Below are positions 58,309 through 64,000 of a DNA stretch of 64,000 nucleotides, piece after piece. The notes under the pieces were generated by a model, which was given only the letters and a program-made list of their open reading frames with translations, had not been told where the DNA came from and searched no databases. Origin of the DNA: Typhlomys cinereus (lineage: Eukaryota; Chordata; Mammalia; Rodentia; Platacanthomyidae); contig JALPQD010000087.1 in assembly GCA_023101885.1 (NCBI GenBank), positions 7,043,102 to 7,107,101 on the forward strand, written 5' to 3'. The first letter of the stretch is position 1; every line of letters begins with the position of its first letter. A program made the translations under genes and the position numbers.

Positions 58309-58329
58309 AAAAAAAAAAAAAAAAGAAAA
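58309..58329 (+). other. L1 poly(A) tail
   Basis: An A run with a single G, continuous with the A's of the right target-site duplication, so its exact end is ambiguous. Confidence 0.9.
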
Positions 58330-58346
58330 AAAACTTTCCAATGGGT
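58330..58346. repeat. L1 target-site duplication, right copy
   Basis: Identical to 52057-52073. Confidence 0.97.
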
Positions 58347-58537
58347 ATAGTGGTAGCCTGCAGTTGAAGCCCTAGAAGGCGGAGCCTGGGAAACCCCAGA
58401 GCTAAAATAATAGTAAGATATATAGCAATCCAGAATGATCACCAATGTCATCCTTGGATCTTCGCAGATACATATGCTCAAGTATCTTCTTGTACATGCA
58501 CCAGCACACACATATACACATATCACACACAAAGAAA
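58347..58537 (+). repeat. B2-like SINE, 3' part, interrupted by the full-length L1
   Basis: It resumes with 'atagtggtagcctgcag', then 'ggcggagcctgggaaacccc', 'gcaatccagaatgatcacca', 'ttggatcttcgcag' and a short CA-rich tail. Together with 51977-52056 it forms one SINE of normal length. Confidence 0.88.
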
Positions 58538-59169
58538 ACTGTAACTTGATGTTGATGATGTATCTGATCTTTAATGGCTTCTCTAGACCCATGAATATTT
58601 ACATTTCTTACGCTTAGGTTAGCCACACAAGTATACTTTCTTAATTGCTCAACGATGAACCTACAATATTGAAATGGGAAAAAAATTACCCTCTTCAATT
58701 TAGACATCTCTTCATACCAGAAGCCCTAGTATCACATCAGTTTATGATCTTTAACTTTATGCCTTTTTGTTATTGAGGAATTTCAGATCTCTGGTTATAA
58801 AAGGCAACTAGACTACCATAGTGATAAGGGACCATCATGTTTTATTCTGGGTGGTTCTATTAGGTGCTTTTGAATGATACTTGGATATGAGTTGGTGAAC
58901 TTTTTTTTTTTTTTAAAAAAAGCATATTGTCATTTATAGTGCAAGTAGATTTCACCAAATCAGTGTAAGTTCATTAAAAAAATATATGAGTCTCTTTGAT
59001 CAAGCAGGAAATGCCCAGAGATAAACTTTGACCTTCTTCTGCAACTATGGTTACTTTTTATTTCTTTATCAAACTATGTCTGGCATGAAGAGCTATTCAT
59101 TCATGGATCTGTAACTTGACCATCTTTAAAGTCACCAAGCCTTCACCATCATTCAGATCAAGTCCTCAA
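58538..59169. other. Unassigned AT-rich DNA
   Basis: No supported feature. Confidence 0.5.
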
Positions 59170-59345
59170 AGTATCTGTCTGTCACTTATCATCTACCTGT
59201 CAATTTTTATCAATCTATCTCTTATCATCTATAAACTACTAATTTTCTATCATGTATATAACATCTAGCATCTCTACTTCTCCTCTATCAATCCTCCATC
59301 TGTCTATTATCTAGCTATCTAATCTCTCTATTAAATTATTTCTCT
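59170..59345. repeat. Decayed (TATC)n microsatellite
   Basis: Recurring TATC/ATCT units with many interruptions ('ctatctcttatcatctata', 'ctattatctagctatctaat'), consistent with an old GATA-type tract that has lost its purity. Confidence 0.65.
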
Positions 59346-60280
59346 AGAATATCTCAACTAATATCATCTACATTTATCATAAAGTGAAAAATATAATGCT
59401 TTATGTTACCAAGAATTCTCCATGAACCTCTCATTCCTGTACATTTTATGAGTAGAGGCTGGGAGTATCTTTGCTCTGGGCTATCTTTTTAAAATTGCAT
59501 GGTGAACAGTCTTGGAAGCAGAGGTAATGTTGTTCTTAAAGCTGAGAGCAGATACACTTCCTGCAATGATGAAAGATTGTATCTCATATCTGAGTTCAAG
59601 TTAGTCTTCTAAATGGTGTTTGATGCCATTTGCTATTAAATATCTCTTGACTCTTGGAGTCACTCTTGGGACTGAGGGGTGGAGAACTGAAGTTGCTGAT
59701 TCATTTGCTCTTGCCCTGCTTGAGTCCCAGTGTCCATTTAGTCTTTGACCAAACATACTCAGGTCTTAGGTCAGCAGCCATGAAAGTAGGTAAAGTATTG
59801 AACAGAGTGAAATCAGATTCCAAGAAATATTCTGGAGGCTTGCATAATAAGAAAGTTATCAAAAGAATTAAACAGTGGCATGGAAACTCTTATTTTTAAA
59901 GATGAAGTCTAGTTCTTCACACACACACACCCCATCTTGGTATGGGATGAACTGAGTAAATCATTTCTCATAGGCAAAAAGTGGAAGAAAGAAGGATGGA
60001 TAACGTTTGATTTTTTTTTTCTCTAAATGTCCTGAGTACTTCTTCTTAATACTTGGTCTACTGGCTACCATGGGCAAATCACTTAAGCAAGGAACCCCCC
60101 CCACACACACACACCTATGCATGACTGCAGATTTAACTGACACCTTACTACACTGAAAGAGATAGCAGGCCTGAGCCACAAAATCTGGGGCATAATGAAT
60201 GTATGTTGCCTCCTAAGTCTCTTGGATTTGGCAGTCATTCTATCCAGCCAGAGATAATTCTCACAATTTAAATGTGAGTT
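59346..60280. other. Unassigned DNA
   Basis: Two short (CA)n stretches lie near 59918-59931 and 60101-60113. An 81-codon frame at 59654-59899 has no recognisable domain. Confidence 0.45.
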
Positions 60281-60294
60281 CACACACATACACA

Positions 60295-60331
<37 letters not shown>

Positions 60332-60346
60332 TCACATGCTTTCGTC

Positions 60347-60391
<45 letters not shown>

Positions 60392-60411
60392 TCACATGCT
60401 TTCGTCTTTAG
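60281..60411. repeat. (CA)n tract with 60-base tandem duplication
   Basis: A (CA)n run followed by 'ggttcacatgctttcgtctt' occurs twice, at 60329-60348 and 60389-60408, offset by exactly 60 bases and with (CA)n in front of each copy. The unit is therefore (CA)n plus a 20-base unique segment, duplicated in tandem without visible divergence. Confidence 0.92.
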
Positions 60412-60421
60412 TTGGTGTTAA

Positions 60422-60703
60422 GTTTGGGATGATTCTGCATTTTGCTGGAGGAAGGCATGTCACAGGAGACAGGTCTGAGGTTTGGTAGTCTAGTCAGGCT
60501 TCTTCTAAATTAGCTCGTTCTCTCTTTGTGTGAACCTGGACTTCCCTCCTGCTTCTTCCATCAGCCATGTTTTCTGCTATAAGATTCCTGCCATAATGTA
60601 CTACATTCCCCTGGAACCATAAGCCAGATAAGCCTTCCTTTCTCTCCTTTAGTTGGATATGAGTGTTGTCTCACAACAACAAAGAAGAGTAATTGCAACA
60701 CTA
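60422..60703 (+). mobile_element. ORR1-type MaLR LTR, 5'-truncated
   Basis: 'tttgctggaggaaggcatgt' is followed by 'gaggtttggtagtctagt', 'ccatcagccatgtt', 'ctggaaccataagccagata', 'agccttcctttctctccttt', 'gtctcacaacaac' and 'agagtaattgcaac', the order of the 3' two-thirds of ORR1-type LTRs. The start and first block are missing; the (CA)n duplication lies just upstream. Confidence 0.75.
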
Positions 60704-62419
60704 ATTCAGATCATATGTGGGATAATAGTGCAGCAAATCTTGGATCCTTGATCTAGCTGATGAAATGACTGATCATCTGTAATCAACCACACAACACAAA
60801 TGATGCATAACATAATTACAAACAATGCTCTGAGACATGGGTATGAACTACAATGGAAGCAGAGCAGAGAACAACAAAGACCATTCTGGGGATGCTTTCA
60901 AATGAAACACTTCATCTCTGAGAAGGAAATATGACAAAATCATGAAAACAAAATCATTCACCACAAGATTCTACATGAACATGTAGAGATGGGTACAAAT
61001 GAATAGGCAAGAACTCAACATACGAGTATGGAATCAGGAAACACCTTTGCTCCGGAGTTATCCTAGCCAAATCATGAAAGTTGTTTGACATTAAAATGAC
61101 ATCAATAATCAATGAAAATTATCACCATTATGAAGATCATTCTGATGATTAAATAAAAAACCCAATAGTAGCATTTGCTATATATTCAAAATTCTCTGCA
61201 TGGGAATTGAGCTATAACTCTTATACCATACATAACTACAATCATGCCTGGAACATGGTAGGTACTGAAAACTAAACCTTACTCCTAGTTTGTCTCCAGC
61301 ACAGGAGATTTATGTCTGCTTATGAGTCCTTGATCTCAGCTCGTAGGCAAGAAGATAGACCTATCATTTCTTTTCTCTACAGAGATGACAAACATCTTCT
61401 TGTAACAGTATTATATCTAGAAGCAAACCATTCATCCTTTTTCATCACTGAGCAATAGCATGATAATGAATCATGCCACTGAATATTTTAAAATTGCTGT
61501 TACTCAACTTGACTTTACTTTGGTGTAGATGAAATATCCTCACTGAAGGTTATGAAAAGGGGAAGAACTTGTCATTCCTTATTTAGTCACTCCAGGAACA
61601 CTCAGATCTCATATCAAAAGCCCCAAAGCATTGAGGTTCTCACCTCTGAAGTCTGCACAAAATGATCCACTGGGATATAAATGGAAAATAATAAACCTCC
61701 TGCATACATTGGTTTTTATTGATGCATTGAATTGTTGCTTTCTGTGTGTCTGTCATAATAATCAAAATGTAATAGAAGATTTACATATCTGTCATGTCTG
61801 CATGAGTAAAACTGTCTTTGGAAGTTTATGATCAAGAGTTTTTTATGGATATCATCTGTCTCTCCAAACATTTGGAGACCTCTGCCTTGGATCATCACTG
61901 AAATTAGAATTGCTCCTGATGCTTAGTATTTGCAGGACCCAAGACCAATCGTGTTTCCATCTTGTAAGCATATTTTAGAAAAATGTGCAGTGTGGTCTGA
62001 TATAAGCACTATTTGAGAAATGCAGTCTGTGTTGCCCTTTCTTTCAGATAAAGTATATCTGTCTGGTGATCAGCAGGTGTGAAGGGGCAAGGTACAATAG
62101 CCAAGGGAAAACTAGTCCTGAGCCAGAGATGGAGAGATGGTTTGTTCATAATTCTCTTGGGATAATTCTCTGTGACAAGTTTTCTTGAGTTCTCTTCCAA
62201 CCTTGGATTAGATAAGGTGTTGCTCCCATGATTTTTAAAAGGTATCACCTATATATTTACTCAAAGAAATTTTGTATGTTTATTAACATACATGATTATA
62301 TATATGGGTTCTCATTATGAGGTTTTGATGCATTTGCATAATATATTTTAATCATTGTCACTCCTCCTTACTTTCTCTTGTCCTCCTCCTACTACTTATA
62401 TCTTTCTTCATAACCAGAG
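60704..62419. other. Unassigned AT-rich DNA
   Basis: A 'gcctggaacatggtaggtac' segment at about 61247-61266 may be a MIR/L2 trace, but is too short to call. No gene is supported. Confidence 0.45.
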
Positions 62420-62590
62420 CCTCTACTTTCCTGTTTCTCCTTTGCTTTGTTCTGGAGTTTCCCAAGCTCCACTTTTCAGGATTGGAAGGACAATTTCTGC
62501 CTGGAGTTTTTATATGGGATCCAGGATCTGAACTCAGGACCTTTTGCTTGCAAAGCAGAGGCTTAACCCCCGAGCCATCTCTCTGGCCTG
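62420..62590 (-). repeat. B2-like SINE, lineage-specific type, antisense, 3'-truncated
   Basis: On the minus strand the head 'ggccagagagatggctcg' (plus-strand 'gagccatctctctggcc') is followed by 'gggttaagcctctgctttgc', 'aagcaaaaggtcctgagttc' and 'agatcctggatccc', and then a body that fades near 62420. The tail is not visible. Confidence 0.8.
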
Positions 62591-63487
62591 AGTGCTGGTT
62601 TTATTAACCTGCAGGCCTAAGTACAATAATGTTTGTATCTGACTCTATCTAATCATTCCTATGAGATTTTTAAAAAAATATTACATCAACTTTTCTATCT
62701 TTATTTAAATTATTCCAATAACAAATTAGAATTATTTTCATGGTTTTTAATACAATAAAGGCAAGTACAGAACTGATGTCCTCATTTACATACACAGCCT
62801 AGATAAGGCCCCTCCATTCTTATTGGTATAGGGATTGACGAGCAAGAAAATGTAGCAAGTATGGTCATTCTATTCATCGGCCACAGGATATATAGTATTC
62901 CAGGTGTCAATTGTTCATAGCAAACCTAGGAATTATGGAACCCTGGATTATTCCCAGTATCTTTGTAATTAATAACAGTCAAAAAGAAATTATGGAAGAT
63001 ATTTCAGGTGCCTGATTGCTTTTAGTGACACGTTGCAATGTTGGAAATTTCAAAGTGAATCATGTTTCCATTGTGGTTTGACTCAGTTGCTACATATCAT
63101 AGTCTCTCAAACTTAAACTCGCATGTTGGGAATTCCCTCTGCGAAAATAAGCCATGGCGATGGACACTGCACAGTCAGCGTGCTGTGGGTGAGTTGTTGA
63201 AAAGATGAGATGACCATAGCATGTCAGAAACAATGAGCAACAGGCTGTACCTGTGAATAGAAAATTAGTCAAGAGTGAATGTTCTCAAAAGCAGGTAAAC
63301 AGCTTATTTGAAAAGAAATCAAGTTTATTAATGATTAAATACAATACTTCACAGAGTTCGTGACTGAATCCTGGAAATACGTTCAACTTTGTACTCCACA
63401 AATGGCACTGAATGCTTCATTGTACTCAGAAAAGAATGTCATTTCCCTTAAATAGTTTTTAAGGAAAAAGTCATCACCTAACAAAAA
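62591..63487. other. Unassigned AT-rich DNA
   Basis: No supported feature. Confidence 0.5.
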
Positions 63488-63889
63488 AAGTTTTTTTTTT
63501 ATTTTATATTTGGGGGTGTGAGTGCATATGCAAATGACTGTGTATGCGTGTGTGTACAGTGTATGCATGTGTGTATGTGTCTGTGTGATCCCTGCACATG
63601 AGTGTATAGATGTTTACACTATGTGTAAAATGCAGAAGTCAGAGAAGAACAACAGGTGTCTTCCTCAATTTTTCTCTGACAATTGCCTTGAAACATGGTC
63701 TCTTAAGCCAGAACTTCCCCATTTTGACTAGACTGATCCAGAATCTGCCTCTTCTGCCTCCTAATGCTGAAGTTACATTCAGAACACAAAGATGTACCTA
63801 GTTTCTTTTTTACACGGACACTGAGGATATAAACTCACTCGAGTCTCCATATAAAAGGCCATTAGCTACTCAATCATCTCCCTGATCCT
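63488..63889 (-). repeat. B4/RSINE-like composite SINE, antisense, diverged
   Basis: A T run and TG-rich stretch (tail complement) are followed by 'gaacaacaggtgtcttcctc', 'cttgaaacatggtctctta', and 'ctcctaatgctgaagttac'. It ends with 'actgaggatataaactcact' and 'caatcatctccctgatcc'. This is the same antisense order as at 29550 and 40296. Confidence 0.6.
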
Positions 63890-64000
63890 GATTTTTACAT
63901 CCAGATAGAGTTATAAGAAAATCACCAAATAAATTTTGTGTTTTGTTTTCTTGCCATTTAAATTAAACATAGAGGAAATACTCTGGAAATTTTAAGGATA

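Larger units (their letters stand above)
52074..58329 (+). mobile_element. Near full-length L1 retrotransposon
   Basis: This autonomous non-LTR retrotransposon is about 6.26 kb long. It contains a GC-rich 5' UTR with repeated monomers, ORF1 (52408-53476, two frameshifts), a 50-base spacer, ORF2 (53527-57352, one frameshift), a 3' UTR with a G-rich tract, and a poly(A) tail. A perfect 17-bp target-site duplication flanks it, and it splits a B2-like SINE, so it is younger than that SINE. Spacing and lengths are those of active mammalian L1s: ORF1 would be about 356 residues and ORF2 about 1274 when the indels are allowed for. No in-frame nonsense codon is visible in ORF2 apart from the effect of one indel. 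The copy is probably immobile as written because both ORFs are broken, but it looks recent. Confidence 0.98.

Overview
The window looks like mammalian nuclear DNA, almost certainly from a rodent. It is AT-rich and has no compact operons or dense coding. It is full of rodent-type repeats: B1/B4/ID-like and B3-like SINEs, ORR1-type MaLR LTRs, L1 with a GC-rich repeated 5' end, and many (CA)n, (GATA)n and (GAAG)n tracts. The commonest young SINE has a B2-like tRNA head but a body and 3' part that do not match mouse B2. This points away from Mus and perhaps towards another myomorph lineage such as a jerboa or jumping mouse; that placement is a weak inference. I found no host protein-coding exon, tRNA gene or other cellular RNA gene that I can support. 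The stretch is therefore intergenic DNA or the inside of a large intron.

Layout. 1-30 kb is old non-coding DNA carrying scattered SINEs in both orientations, three or four MaLR-type LTRs (2.5, 6.9 and 22.8 kb), fossil MIR/L2 pieces and long microsatellites, notably (GATA)n at 6.0 kb, (GAAG)n at 11.3 kb and (CTTT)n at 14.3 kb. At 30.3-31.6 kb and 33.4-34.1 kb lie two 5'-truncated L1 copies on the minus strand; the second has a perfect 16-bp target-site duplication and interrupts a SINE. 34-50 kb is mostly unassigned, with a probable LTR fragment near 35.8 kb, a MER5A-like relic near 46.1 kb and MIR relics. 50.2-51.3 kb resembles the 3' end of an older rodent L1.

The dominant object is a near full-length L1 retrotransposon on the plus strand at 52,074-58,329. 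It has a GC-rich 5' UTR of about one and a half tandem monomers, ORF1, a 50-base spacer, ORF2, a 3' UTR with a G-rich tract, and a poly(A) tail. It is bounded by a perfect 17-bp target-site duplication and sits inside a copy of the B2-like SINE. ORF1 carries two frameshifts and ORF2 carries one, an extra T in a T run. All the canonical endonuclease, reverse transcriptase and Cys-rich residues are present at their usual positions once that one base is allowed for. 58.5-64 kb returns to old non-coding DNA, with a MaLR LTR at 60.4 kb beside a 60-bp tandem duplication in a (CA)n tract, and two further antisense SINEs.

How it works together. The only protein-coding capacity is that of the L1. L1 machinery explains the rest: the poly(A)/A-rich tails and target-site duplications of the SINEs and truncated L1s are those expected of target-primed reverse transcription, and most (CA)n microsatellites are SINE 3' tails. 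I found no convincing undescribed system; the most useful leads are the state of the L1 and the lineage-specific SINE.
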